From: Cyanophora paradoxa
Lineage: Eukaryota > Glaucocystophyceae > Cyanophorales > Cyanophoraceae
DNA length: 64,000 bases
Direction of reading: 5' to 3'
Assembly: GCA_004431415.1 (NCBI GenBank)
Contig: QPMI01000621.1
Span: 124,001-188,000, forward strand
The position numbers and the translations under genes were made by a program. Below, in pieces: positions 8,251-19,407 of this stretch; position 1 is the stretch's first letter; each line of letters begins with the position of its first letter. A model generated the notes under the pieces. The model saw only the letters and a program-made list of their open reading frames with translations. It did no database searches and had not been told where the DNA came from.

Positions 8251-11030
8251 CCGTTTGGGGGTACGCGATCCCTGGACGGGTACACTTGTGAATAGACCAC
8301 TTGTGCTCCCAGCTACAGCCACAGCCCGTGCGTGACCGCACGGACGCTGCACCGGGTGGGAATCCTCTCATCCGACAGGGACAGAGGATAACTGACACGA
8401 AGAAAAGCCAGAGCTAGAGATACCATCAATATCAGAAGGAATTACATCACTAAGAAGCGGGGGACAAAATTGAGAAAGATAAATAACAGGAAGAAGACAA
8501 GTAAGAGGAACAACAAGACGACATGGAGGCGGAGGCGAAGCAGGACGATGCGAAAGGGCAGAGCTACGGCACGAGGTCGAGGAGGACACAGGAGGCGGAG
8601 CAGGCGGATCAAGAGCAGGCAAAAGGACAGTCAAAGGAATCACTAAAGCCGGCCGGGGTCGAGGCGGGCAATCGATATCGAACTGCAAACGACGGCGAAC
8701 AACAGGTCGAGCACGAGGACTATAGCTAGTATTGAAACTAACTCTAGCATCAACACTACGATCAGAATCCGAACCAGACCGAACTAAACTAGAAGACGAA
8801 GAAGTACGCCGGCGCCGGCGGGATACGATCGCGACCAGCGAAGCAGAAGACGAAGGCAAAGGCGGCAGTCCGGTATCAAGAACAAAAGCCGGAGGGTCCG
8901 GCCCGGCAAACTGCCGGGGGGAAGTAGAAGGAGCCGCAGGCTCGGCAAGCCGGCGACGGGTACGACCACGAGTCCGGGAGGAGATCGGGGAAGCCGGTCC
9001 CGGAGCTGAGGGCCCAGGAGCAGAGCCAGGAGAAGGTAAGCCCGGCGAGAAATCTGACCCGGAGCCGGAACCCAGCGAACGACGACGACGAAGAGGCCCC
9101 CGAGGAGCCACAACGGGGGAGCTACCGAGCAAAGTACTGACAGCCGGCGCCGAACACGGCGGCGGAGGTACCCCGCAGACAGTGGCAGGCGGAGAGTCCA
9201 GGGTCGATCGAGAGATCCGCCGACGGGAATGCGGCGGGGGCCGACGAGACGGAAGAGGCGAGGAGGGGGCCGAGGAAGGGTCGGAGGCAGGGGAAGGGCC
9301 GCGAGCAGGTGACGGGGATCGCTGCCGGCGCCGAAGAGAGGGCAGCGAAGTAGGAGAAAGGTCGGGTGGCGCCGGATCAGATGACACGGAGGTCATGGCC
9401 ATGGGCGGCGCAGAGAGAGACGAGCTCGAGGGCGCAAGGGCCCGACGAGGGCGCCGGCGGCGAATCTCACGAGCGCCAGGAAGCGGGACAGGACCCGCAG
9501 ATGGGACCCGAGGCGCCGAAGGGGGGGCAGGGAGCCGGAATGACGGGGAGACCGAAAAGAGGACAGTCTCGCCAACACTCGGAAGCGGGGCAGAGGCCGA
9601 GGACCCGTGGAATTATCTGGTTATCGCGAACGGGGAAGGCAACAAAAGTACCACTTGGGCCTCGAAGGAGAGCAAACGAGGCGTCCGGTCCGGACCACCA
9701 GAGATGCTGAGGCGGCGGTGCAGGGGCCTCGAGAACCTGGCGCCAAGTAGCCGGGAGCGCAGAGCACAGACTAGGGAAAAAGGAGTGGAGGGCGGAGGAG
9801 GCAGCTGCTGGAGCCCGGAACCCCCGGGCAGCACAATCCCAGATATCGCAGACCCGCAGCAAGCCGGACCGTGCACAGCGACTCCAGTCGACCTCGTCGC
9901 CGGGAGTACTGAACAGAGGATTGAAGAAAAGAGGTTGGGATAACACTTCGGGAGAGTTACGAGGTTGACACACGCCCTGGCGCTGAGCCCACTCGGAGAG
10001 AGTCTGCTTCCAAATAGGAGGCAAGTCAAGTCTGTCAAGTGGGAGGCGGAGCGAGACAAGGGCGGGGCCATAGGAAAAAGGTGCCAGCTGAGCGTCCAGT
10101 TTGCTCAAGAGGTACTCCTTCCAAGGAGCCGAACAAGAGGGGTCAGCGAGCAAGGCCACCCACTTCATTTTCAGCGATAACGAAAAAGCTCGAATATCCG
10201 GGCAGTTGAGACCACCTTGACGCCACGGCAGAGGAGAAATATACTTCGAAAGCTGCCCGCTCACGCCAGCAAAAGTGCGAAGCTTCTCTTGCCATGTCGA
10301 ATACTGAGCATCAGGGGGTCAAGCAAATATAGAGCATAATGTAGGGACCCAATAAATACAGCCCAGGCAAGGAGAACGCCGGAACGCATCGGCATGCGAT
10401 AAGTCTTCGCTTGCTGGACACGGATATCAAGAGCAGCGTTCTTTTTCCGCCAGAACCGAGACAGATCGGGCTCTAGTGGAAAGCCCAGGTATTTTCGAAT
10501 TTTTTCAGCGGGAGGGAGATCCGTCACCTGAAGACGCCGCCAGGGGCAGTCCTCGACGCTAGGCCAGGCATGTGCGGGGATATCGCGGAGTGGAAGAAGG
10601 CTAGATTTCTCGAGATTAATAAGAGCTCCAGAGAGCCGGCAGTATTTATCAAAGCACTCTTTCCAGAAAGGCAATTCGGTAAAAGTCGAGATTAAAGGAA
10701 CAGTGTCGTCTGCAAACTGGAGCACCTTGCAAAGAGAGCTAGAGGACAAGCGGACACCTCGTATACGAGCATCAGCATTAATCAAAAGGGCTAAAAGGTG
10801 TGTGCACAAATTATATAGATAGGGCGAAAGGGGGCCACCCTGACGTACACCGCATCGAATGGGGAAAGGGGCGGAGGTCCAGCCGTTAATGTGAACAGAA
10901 CCCTGCAGATCAGAGTAGAGCAGGCCACTTAATGGACGGACCGTCGGACCGACTCGGACGTGCATAATGGACGCGGCAAAACCGGTATATGCATGAGCAC
11001 GGCCCTGGCCGGCCGCGCCTGCATGCACTC
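8251..11030 (-). mobile_element. Broken non-LTR retrotransposon (LINE) with reverse transcriptase
   Basis: On the minus strand, 11028-10261 codes for the second half of a reverse transcriptase. GVRQGGPLSPYLYN and the catalytic LQFADDTVPLIS box are present, followed by KIRKYLGF of the thumb. The frame shifts near 10300; the new frame (10264-9467) carries on with PWRQGGLNCPDIRAFSLSLK, typical of post-RT regions. It shifts again near 9400-9470 into a Ser/Arg/Pro-rich C-terminal segment ending at 8368. The endonuclease and the first RT blocks are missing, so the copy is 5'-truncated near 11030. The two frame breaks make it non-autonomous. The exact 3' end is not marked by a poly(A) run; it lies somewhere between 8250 and 8368. 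Confidence 0.75.
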
Positions 11031-13135
11031 GCGATCGCCCTACCCGTGATCATGAGCAGCCGAGTCGGTCGACATCACTATCAGGCCCGGCCTTCCGCAG
11101 GCATTCGATCGAATTCGCAGATCGGAGCTGCTGACTACGATTATTAAGAACATGAACGGAACAGGGACACTGCTGTCGCAGTGGCCCTGTTGGAGGGAAG
11201 GACCTCTAAGTTCCGAGCCGGAACGGGCATGTTTAGCTATTTAGGTTACAATTACGAATTAGAGTCTGGATCACAGCAGACTGCGCCTGGCCCAGTGGCC
11301 CTGTGCAAGTGCGCCAAGTGCGGGCCGCGGGTGCAAGGGGGGGTACTTGTACACATTGCAGAGTACTTGAGGGGGGGGGGGGGGGGGGGCAGAAAGGCGA
11401 GGCGGGCGGGCGGGCGAGGCGGGCGGGATGGCGAGGCGGGCGGGTGCACGTGGGGTGGCGAGGCGGGCGGCGGCGGCGGCGGGCGGGAAAGCGGCGGCGG
11501 GAAGAGAGACAGGTGGCGCCGGGCCCTGCGCATAGCCTGCACATACGCAGAGCCGAGGCGTCAGCTCGCCCCGGACAGAGGCGAGCGGGGGCGGGGCCCA
11601 GCGGGGACGGCCGGGTCACGTGCGCAGCAGCAGCGGAGGGGCGAACCTGGAGTCGACGAAGCTGAAGCATCCGGCGGGCGGCGAATTCGAAGCTGAAGTA
11701 GCCGGCGGGGCGGCGGGCGAGGAAGCGGGAGGGGCGGCAGGTGGCGCCGGGCCCTGCACATAGCCTGCGCAAGGCCGAGGCGTCAGCTCGCGCCAGACAT
11801 GCTGTACAGCGGCGGCGCGGGGGCGGGGCCCAGCGGCAGCAGCCGGGTGAGATGCGTAGCATGCGCAGCAGCGGCGGGGCGAACCTGGAGTCGACGAACC
11901 TGACGCAGTGGGCGGCGGCGGGCGGGGAATTCGATCGAAGCGGGTGGAGCGGCAGAGCCGAGGCGTCAGCGCGCCCTGGAGAGCGGCGCGCGGCGCGGGG
12001 TCGAAGCCCAGCCCGGCGCGGCGTGATAGGGGCAGCTGCGAATACTGCGACGCCGCCTCCATCTGCTACGGCGCGGGTCGCTGGCCGCGCGCGCGCGGGT
12101 CAAGACACGCGTGCGTGCGCGTGCGTGCGTGCTCGAGGCACTTGAAGGGCTAGACAACGCCGAGCAGGAGTCTAGATCTGCTTGAACCGGAGTCCATCAG
12201 AAACCGAGCTCGAGAGGCCACAGCCGGGCGCGCACCGGAATGTGGCGTACGCGTCGCGGGCGCGCGAAGTGCTTGCAGCAGCGTGTGCGTTTGCAGCCCG
12301 GTCAGAGCACGGATGCGGCAAGATCTGCACCCGACCGATGATGTCAGAGCCGTCGGCGTCTCTGCATGTCCAGCGCGGGATTGCAGGGTGGCGCGCGAGC
12401 ACACCTTTCGTCTCGAAAGAGTGTGGCATGTTTGAAGGGATCGCAATCGCCGACCTCGGATCTGCGGGCGGCGGCCGGGGCGCTGCAAGGTTGCGAGCAC
12501 AGGCTGAACTCGGTTTCTTCAACTCCGCGCGCTGGGCCGAGATCACGCCCGCCGCGACGCGCCATGCTGAAGCTGGCGTTGTACCCAGCAAAAGCCGAAT
12601 TTCTCAGGAGCGCTTTTTTCCGGCGTCCGGTACAACAGGTACTTGAGGCGGCCTAGCGGGCCACCCTGTGCTCCTCCGGTCTCAGCATGTATGAGATGAA
12701 TTGTCGGGCTCATCACGCGCATGCAGGCGCACTTGGACCGGCAGATATACCGCCACTTGGTGAGGCGCTAGATTGCATTTTGTGAAAATGTGTTATTGCC
12801 CATTCCTGGTCGACCCGACGGGACCAGGATCTCCCGGAACATGTTTCCGGACTTCTAGGGGCATGCTTTGCTAGGAACCGGCGAGAAACCTTGGGTTTTG
12901 GGAGGTCGGGACATTTCATTTCGGCCTAGGTTGGGCACCCGAACACCCCCAAGTGGGGGAAGGGGAAGGGGGTCCTTCCCCAATCAAGGCTTCGCTTCAG
13001 AACAAGCTTAGCTGAGAGCTCGAGCTCGAGGGCTCGGGCTTCACCGCGCCAGGAAGAGGCCCTACGGCTACCCTACGGCTATCTAGAGAGCTAGAGTTAG
13101 CCTGGCAGGCTTCTTCACCGCGTCAGGCAGCAGCG
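11031..13135. other. Repeat-rich intergenic region
   Basis: No gene is supported. The region holds a 19-base G run (11371-11389), GGCGAGGCGGGCGG tandem runs (11395-11470), the larger repeat listed separately, and gcgtgcgtgcgcgtgcgtgc near 12110. ORFs here are low-complexity and have no family features. Around 12700-13000 the DNA is less GC-rich and featureless. Confidence 0.5.
11508..12000 (+). repeat. Tandem repeat of about 180-230 bases, two copies and a part
   Basis: Shared blocks recur in the same order: ggtggcgccgggccctgc (11511 and 11741), gagccgaggcgtcagc (about 11552, 11773 as ggccgaggcg, and 11956), gggcggggcccagcgg (about 11590 and 11822), and ggcgaacctggagtcgacga (about 11640 and 11878). 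The copies differ by many substitutions and small indels, so the duplication is old. Confidence 0.7.
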
Positions 13136-14211
13136 CTAGTACATGGCGGCGATCTCAGGGCAGCAGAAGGCGTCGATCTCCACCAGCCGGGCCGCCCGCT
13201 CCCCCTCCCCGAAGAGCGAGTCCGCCCCGTCCGACCGCCGCGCGTACGAGAGCCCCAGCCGCGACCTGCCCGCCCGCTTAGAAGGAGGGGGAGGAGGGGA
13301 GGGAGAGGGGGAGGGGGGGTACTGCACCTGGCCTCCCTCAGGTCGCCGAACGCCAGGGTCCCCACCTCGGGGCCGGTGAAGCCGCCTGTGGGGTACAGCT
13401 TCGAGAGCGGCGGAGGGGTACGAGGGCCGGAGGGGGCTACCCATGACGGGGCTCAGTGGGGGGCCTATCACCAGGCCATCCGCGCCGAAATGCGGCCCGC
13501 CTGCTGGCAACTGTCAGGGGCACGATAGAAATGGAGAGGGGCTCCGGAGCGGGGAGGTAAAGGGGGAGGGGGAGGGGCTCGCTCGCCTCGGGCGTAGTCG
13601 AAAATGGCGGCACCCGGCCCGCCGACTTTCGGCAGCTGGATTCCCGTGCCCCGCTCAGAGGGGGGAGGGGGGGACGGGCGTGAGGGGGGTACGGAACCTT
13701 CTCCGGCTCTGCCGCCCCTTCGGGCCACCAGAACAGGAAGGCGTCGGGGGTCTGCGAGGGGCGCCGGGTCGGGTGGGCCAATCGGGAGAGGCCCCCCCCC
13801 CCGGGAGCCGAGCGCACGTCCGCGTAATCGTCGGTGGACTGCCAGCCCTTGGGGTTGAACGCGCCGAAGCTGCGCCCGCCACTCAGTGGGGGGCCGGGCC
13901 GGGGCGGGGGGGAGGGGAGAGGAGGGGGGTACCGCACCGTGCGCCCTTGCGGGTCTTCCCGACGATGACGACGGGGCCCTGTAAAAACATGCCATCACGA
14001 GGGCTGTTGGGCGAGGCGCCCCGGTCGGGCGCGTCGCGGGGGCACCTTGAAGTCGACGCGGAGGTGGAAGTCCAGCGCGTCGTACCCGTCCTTGGCCGCG
14101 CTGTAGCAGCAGCGTAGGGTGCGCCCCTCCAAGAACGTCGCCGCCAGGAGCGACGGCCCGAACGGGACCGGCACCTGCGCGCGGCGGCGGGCTCAGCGCC
14201 GCGCGCGCGCA

Positions 14212-14249
<38 letters not shown>

Positions 14250-14674
14250 GGGAGGGAGCGGCTCACGTCGTCGTGGTACTTTGATACGCGGTTCCTGAAC
14301 GTGTCCTCCTCGTCGCCTGGCATCGGCGGCGGCGCGGGGGCCTCCTCCCGCGCCCCCGCCGCGTCCTTCTTCTTCCCCCCGAAGAGGCCGTCGAAGATAG
14401 ACGCCCGCGGCGGAGTCGAAGCCGGCGCGTCGAGGCGCGTGCAGCCGGCGGAGCTTCGCAGCGCTCCCCCGCGCGCGGCGCCGGTACGCCAGCGCCGCAG
14501 CTGACCGGAGGCGGCGGCGGGCCTAGCAAGAGGGGCGCCCGCGCCGGCGCGCCCGCGCGGCGTCGCTGGGAGCACGAAGGTCGCCGGTAACGACAGGGGA
14601 ACGAGGCAGCCGCTGAAGGCGGCCGCGGCCGCCGGCGACGGCCGCGGGTCGGCCGTCGACGTTCTTCGATGCAT
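13136..14674 (-). CDS. TLDc-domain protein, multi-exon
   Basis: The exons join in frame to a TLDc domain. The N-terminal exon (14674-14267) has an Ala/Pro-rich leader, possibly an organelle presequence, then IFDGLFGGKKK. The next exon holds GRTLRCCYSAAKDGYDALDFH (14174-14046). GPVVIVGKTRKGARFGAFNP follows across an intron, then DAFLFWWPEG, LPKVGGPGAAIFDYAR, GGPHFGADGLVIGPPLSPVM, and last RLGLSYARRSDGADSLFGE to the stop at 13136. FGADGL and the C-terminal motifs match the plant and algal branch of TLDc proteins. TLDc proteins are linked to oxidative stress resistance and V-ATPase binding; the role of this branch is not settled. One intron (donor after FDYARG) appears to be GC-AG, and the first intron contains a 37-base C run on the coding strand. 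Confidence 0.8.
14212..14248 (-). repeat. 37-base mononucleotide run in a TLDc intron
   Basis: An uninterrupted G run on the plus strand, so C on the coding strand of the TLDc gene, just downstream of the donor of intron 1 (intron 14175-14266). It occupies 40% of the intron. Confidence 0.95.
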
Positions 14675-15737
14675 GCCCGCACGCCCGCTTGTCCTCAGCT
14701 CGCTCTAACAAATGTTCGGCGCAGCTGCCTTCGTAGCTGTCGTAACTGCCTGTCCGGCAACGCCAAATAACACTTCGTTCGCACCTCCGAAACGACTGCA
14801 GCGCGCGGGTACGGTGCTCCAGCTGCTGCAGTCTATAGCTAGCGGCAGCTCTAGGGCGATGCGGCAGGTCGACGAATCGATGCGCCTCCTTATAATTAGC
14901 GTACACCCGGACCTTCGGGCGCTTGATCATGAATAGATGCAGCTGGGCGCTTCCCTCGACTCGGCGACGCGCACTGCCTTTGCCACACTACCCATACAAG
15001 TATTGAAGCTAGAGCGCAGATCGATCTAGAGCGGGCCCTCCGCGCCCCTCCCCCCGCGCCTTCAAGGCTTCGTACGCGTCGGATTCGAAGCCGCCCCGCC
15101 CGGGGGCGATCGCGAGCCGCCGGCGCGCGCTCGGCGGGCGCTTCTGCGCCCCGCGCGCACCGGATCTGGAGAGAGCAGGGGCTGAGGCGGAGGCGCGCCG
15201 GCGCCCCGGCGGCGCGGCGACGGCCGGCGCGCGCGGCGACGGCGACGTCGACGGCGACGGCGCCGGCGACGCGGCGGACGGGACCGGCGCCGCCCCGCCG
15301 CCCCGCTCCTCGCTCTCCGATCCTCGAGCTCCTCAAGGGGCCGGCCGCGGTAGGTATTAATGGCACGGTAGGTATTAATGGTATACGTAGGTATTAATAC
15401 TAGGGGCCCGGCCGCGATTTTCGCGCCAGGGGTGCAAGGGGGGAACCGGGATCTAATGATCATGAAAGAGTCGTAGTGGCACGAACATGCACGGGGCAGA
15501 TCTAGATCGACCCCGGCCCAGCGCGCGCGGCAGGTTGAAGTGTAAAGATAGATACAGATTATATATGATTGAAAGAAATAGAAAAGACCCATTCAGACGC
15601 TGCGATCAAACCGAATAAAGAAAAGGCTCAATGAAAGGCCAGATTCAGCGCACTGTAGAAGAAAAATTGTTCTGGAGCGAAAAAAAGCTGCGCATCAACT
15701 GTGTTCGCACGGCCTACCGCTAACCCTGAACAGCTGG
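14675..15737. other. Intergenic DNA with a decayed copy of SNM1 C-terminal coding sequence
   Basis: No intact gene. Bases about 15100-15330 resemble 23430-23640, the coding DNA for the acidic tail of the SNM1 gene. Shared blocks are gagccgccggcgc, ggcgggcgcttct, gacggcgacg and ccgccccgctcctcgctctcc, in the same order and orientation. The rest is mixed sequence, and the stretch near 15540-15660 is AT-rich. Confidence 0.5.
15349..15403 (+). repeat. Three tandem copies of GTAGGTATTAAT
   Basis: The 12-mer gtaggtattaat occurs three times in a row at spacings of 19 and 20 bases, separated by ggcacg and ggtatac. It is embedded in GC-rich intergenic DNA, and its function is unknown. Confidence 0.85.
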
Positions 15738-16047
15738 CTAAAAGATGATGGTGCTGTCTGCAGAGGGCTCGCCGTAAACATAGGCGATCCAGGCCTTCTG
15801 GAGGGGGTCGGTGCGGAAGTCGGCCATGCGGGTGAGCGGCAGCCAGCGCCGCCGGTCCTGAAGAGATCCCTCCTGCGAGAGCATGGTGAGGCGGCCCGCC
15901 GCCTCGAGCGCCTGCAGAGCCACGCGGCTGGCGCGCTGCTCGCTCCCGCCGCGCATCTGGTAGACAAGGTCTTGAATTTCGATATCCGCGAGGCCGGCGT
16001 CACGGAGGCGCTTGAGGACTCCCATGTGGAGGTCCTCGATCGCAGGC
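15738..16047 (-). CDS. Last exon of a small protein of unknown function
   Basis: The exon is open from a likely acceptor (CTGCAG at 16049-16054) to the stop at 15738. It reads PAIEDLHMGVLKRLRDAGLADIEIQDLVYQ and ends with QKAWIAYVYGEPSADSTIIF. The codons look like a folded helical protein rather than the Arg/Pro/Ala shadows typical of this window. Met at 16025 could also start a 95-residue protein. Upstream, 16503 has MSRNICKRPFNDTLSFDRHV, and about 16200-16100 has LPPTRKQAVAFALATVEALA; either could be an earlier exon. The family is not recognised. The name is left open and the exon linkage is a guess. Confidence 0.45.
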
Positions 16048-17350
16048 CTGCAGTAGCAATCATGAACAGAGGTCAGCTAAGGGCGGTCCACTTTTTTGAA
16101 TCGTTGCGCATTCGACAAAGCGAACTACGAAGCGATCCTGCCGTGCAGCCGCGAGTGCTTCGACGGTCGCTAACGCGAAGGCGACGGCTTGCTTGCGCGT
16201 GGGGGGAAGCCAGCGCGGTCGGGGAGCTCGCGGACGAGGATGAGCAGCGGCTTCTCAGCCGGTCCGAGCACGGACACGAGACCGCCGACGTCGGGGGCCG
16301 CTTCTGACGGCCAGCTGGACGCAGCGTGCCGGTATCCGTCCGGCGGGAGCACTAACGTGACGGCGGCCGCACAAATGCCGGCACTGTGATGCCGGAATAG
16401 ACATGTCCGGAGGCACATTCTGCGGCGAGCACTTCGCACGCTTCACGTGCCGGTCGAATGACAACGTGTCGTTGAAGGGCCGCTTGCAAATATTGCGAGA
16501 CATCTTATGGAAACGCTCTGAGGAATAGCATTAAACACAATTGCAAGGTGCCAAACAGCGCACCGGACTCCAACGCGGGCCGGGATGTTCGAAACTGAGC
16601 CGTTGAACTTCCCGACTCACCGACGGTTCCGCTACTCGCAAAATGCCCGAAACTGAGTTTTCAAAAGCGCTAGCGGCCCGGCGGCGCACACAGACGACAG
16701 CCGGTCCGGATTCTGTTCAACGGGAGCGCCCTGCGCGGGGAAATACGTACGTTATCCGATACGTGCTTGTTAACGACTGCAGCTAAATTGCAACTGCACC
16801 CACTTGAGCGCTCCGAACGTGCTGCCGGACATGACGAAACAAGTGCTTGCGCAAGCAGAAGTGTTCACGGGCTCCGTCCGGACAATGTAAGCAAATGCCG
16901 CCCGTGCACGACGATGAGAAAGTGCAATGGGCGCTCTGCAGCAGGAAATCTCGCCCGGGCACAAGGTCCGATGCAGCTGTCCGTCCCATCTAGATCTCGT
17001 CTGAATATATTAATCCGGCTAGGGAACGGCTTCCGCTCAGCTGCAGCTGCAGCCGCCGGCCCGGCAAGGCTCGGATCCGGAGCGACCACGCTAAACTGAA
17101 GCCTGATCCGTCACGAGCGGCAAGCGGTGTGCAGCGGAGCGCCGTGCCCAGCAACCGAGCTGGACTGCTGGCCGGGTGGCAGGGCAAGGGCAACGAAGAG
17201 AAAGGCGTACGCGACGCACTGCGAGGAAGCCGAAGTCTAGAGGAGACAGCTACGGAGAACTGGTTCCATACAGAACCGCGCAAGGAATTAGAAGACCGGA
17301 GTGAGAGAGAAGTTATATAATTAGTTTTCCCCTCGAAAACCACTTTTCCC

Positions 17351-17378
17351 CCTCGACTTTCACGCTCGAAAGTCGAGG
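17351..17378 (+). repeat. Perfect 11-bp hairpin
   Basis: Arm cctcgactttc (17351-17361), loop acgctc, arm gaaagtcgagg (17368-17378). It is flanked by further ctcgaaaa words on both sides (17331, 17451). It could be a transcript end or a small element remnant. Confidence 0.75.
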
Positions 17379-18453
17379 GCTGACCGGTTCACCGAGCCAA
17401 TCGGAACGCGAATAAGCCCCATTTTCGTTGCAAGCTGGCCCTCGAAAACGGCCTCATATAAAACTTTCGGCTGAAGCAAGGGAACGGGAAGTAAGGGGGC
17501 CCCCTTCCCCCCTTGCAGTTAATGGCAGGCTTGGCAGCCTGCCATGCATGGCCAGCAGGTCAGCCCTGTGAGGCTATTCAATGATTATTATAGACGGGTT
17601 TAAACTCAGACGTTTGCCCACCCACGTGCACCAAGATAGACGTGGACGTCGACAAAGTTAGACGATCGCGAGGTCACGAGGTGCTGCATGGCCGCTCCAT
17701 ACAGACGGTACTATGGTTAGTATGGTATACGTATACCCTCATGATCATCATGCCGGCGCCATGATCATGATCCTAATGCACAGTTAGGCGGAGATTTAGT
17801 TATAATTAGACGAACGGGTTACCTCGTCTATCCGCGCCTATATTATTACCCCTCTAAAATTATAGCCTTCCAGTAATTAGAAAACGAATTTCGAAGCTTA
17901 AGCCTTGAAGAAGTTGAAGCTTCCAGCCGGCGCCTTGAAGAAGTTAAAGCTTCCGAAGTTCCAGCCTGGCAGCCTTGAGTCTGGGACTCTGGGCCCTGGC
18001 CCAGTGGGGCCAGCCTAGGCCAGTCTCGGCCCTCTCGCCGAGTTGGGACTCTCGGACTCTGGGGGCCGCGCCTCGGCGCGGGGCGTGATTCGCGTGAAGC
18101 GTACGCGTGTTTTTCTCCAAAACTTGAAACTAACTCCGAAGAGTCCGACGGTCCACACTAGTGCTGTGACTGAATCAGTCAACCCGAGGTTCATTCAGGC
18201 TACCGCGCAAAAGCCGGGGAAAATGACCAGGAATTAAATTGGCAGGAATTGACCCACTGGGCCAAGCGCGATCTATCTACTTCATTCAAGTTGCCACTGG
18301 GCCAAGCATCAGGCCAGGCACGTTATGCGAGCAGAGAGGACGAGAAAAGGAGATTCCGAACTTCGGAAAGTTCGGCCCCCGCCAGGCGCACGTCAGACTC
18401 CATTAGCATCTTACCATGCACATGGGCGATCTTTTGAAGATTTCCGCCGCGGC

Positions 18454-18592
18454 GCCGGACGGCGAGACGAGCGTGTGTTTTTCTTTTCGAATTTCGATCA
18501 CCAGCCGCCGCCGGCCCGCCGGACGGCGGAATACGATTTGCATTAGCCGCCGGACGGCGAGACGAGCGTGTTTTTCCTTTCGAATTCCGCCT
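18454..18592 (+). repeat. Direct repeat, two copies about 93 bases apart
   Basis: The block ccggacggcgagacgagcgtgt followed by a T-rich run and cctttcgaatt/ccg is present at about 18455 and 18548. The two copies differ by a few bases. No coding meaning is seen. Confidence 0.7.
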
Positions 18593-18831
18593 TACGATCG
18601 CCGACCGGCGAGCCGGCATATGCATGCGCATGAGTCCGACGGTCGGCGGCGACTCGGCGCCGAGTCTGGCGGCCGAGACTCCGAGAGTCGGGCGGGACTC
18701 GGGCCCAGTCGCGATCGGCGGCCCGGCGGCGCCGGCAACTGGGCCGCAGACTAGCCCGCAGTACGCGTATACGGTGCTACTAGTGCCTCGAGCTCTCAAA
18801 GCCACTTATAAAAATTATTATAACTCCGGAT

Positions 18832-18885
18832 CCCAGTTAGGCTCCCAAGAGCGAGCTAGCTCGCTCTTGGGAGCCTTAAGCTGGG
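18832..18885 (+). repeat. Perfect 38-bp palindrome with extended arms
   Basis: The core 18839-18876 is a perfect palindrome: 19-base arms (aggctcccaagagcgagct and its complement) with no loop, centred on AGCTAGCT. Flanking cccag-tt and aa-gctggg extend the symmetry with a one-base slip. It could form a cruciform. It ends seven bases before TATAAAAA (18893). Confidence 0.9.
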
Positions 18886-18890
18886 AGTGC

Positions 18891-18900
18891 CCTATAAAAA
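18891..18900 (+). promoter_or_regulatory. TATA-like box upstream of a possible Cys-rich gene
   Basis: CCTATAAAAA lies 150 bases before an ATG at 19043 that sits in a strong start context (gccaccATGG). The position fits a promoter, but there is no further support. Confidence 0.3.
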
Positions 18901-19042
18901 GCGAGTTCGTCGCTGGTCTCACCACTTCCGAAGTTCTCACCTCGTTTCAAGGTGCGCCGCGAGCCGCATTCTTGGCCAGTTCGCAATTGCCAAACCCTGA
19001 TCATGAGGGTCGCTTCTTAGACCGTATACGCGCGCTGCCACC

Positions 19043-19407
19043 ATGGGCAACGCCGGACCCTGTGCGTTTTCAAACACTTGGCACGCCGACGCGATCCACG
19101 CTGATGATCTACGCGTCGGAAATCAGACTACAAGTGCTTCTCCGGAGAATTTTGCCGGGGCAACCAGCTTGGAGGAGGGAACTATTCTGAAAAGAAAGAT
19201 GCGAAGCAGTGGTGCATCTCTAAAGGAGGCGTTTCAATGCCGCAGCAGGGCACATGCGAAACCTTCATGGAGGTGGTCAATTTCGCGAGAGCGATGGCGA
19301 AGCTGGTGCCCCAAGCGCCCAAGCCACCAACACATACTTTCGACAGCATTGGTGTATACCGGCGGGGCGCACTGCGTCTCTGCTGTGTTGTCTGCGTCCG
19401 ACCGTGA
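19043..19407 (+). CDS. Possible small Cys-rich protein with one intron
   Basis: ATG 19043 has an ideal context (gccaccATGG). A 65-base intron with donor GTGCGT (after CCCT) and acceptor ATCAG would join MGNAGPY to YKCFSGEFCRGNQLGGGNYS and then KKDAKQWCISKGGVSMPQQG, TCETFMEVVNFARAMAKLVP, ending at TGA 19407 or running into a further intron (donor GTGTAT). Six cysteines lie within about 60 residues, which suggests a disulphide-bonded domain. No signal peptide is seen and no family is recognised. The alternative is that the second exon belongs to a gene whose start lies elsewhere. Confidence 0.4.

Larger units (their letters stand above)
16504..18840. other. Long intergenic region, AT-rich patches and small repeats
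   Basis: No gene is supported. It contains a hairpin (17351-17378), a second short inverted repeat GGCAGGC-ttggca-GCCTGCC near 17524, duplicated cttgaagaagtt-aagcttcc words (17905-17955), and a direct repeat near 18450-18590. GC content falls in several stretches (17550-17900). Confidence 0.5.

Noticed and set aside
8732-9943. 403-codon plus-strand ORF rich in Arg, Glu and Gly
   Set aside because: It is the reverse complement of the Ser/Pro-rich LINE C-terminal region and has no domain of its own.
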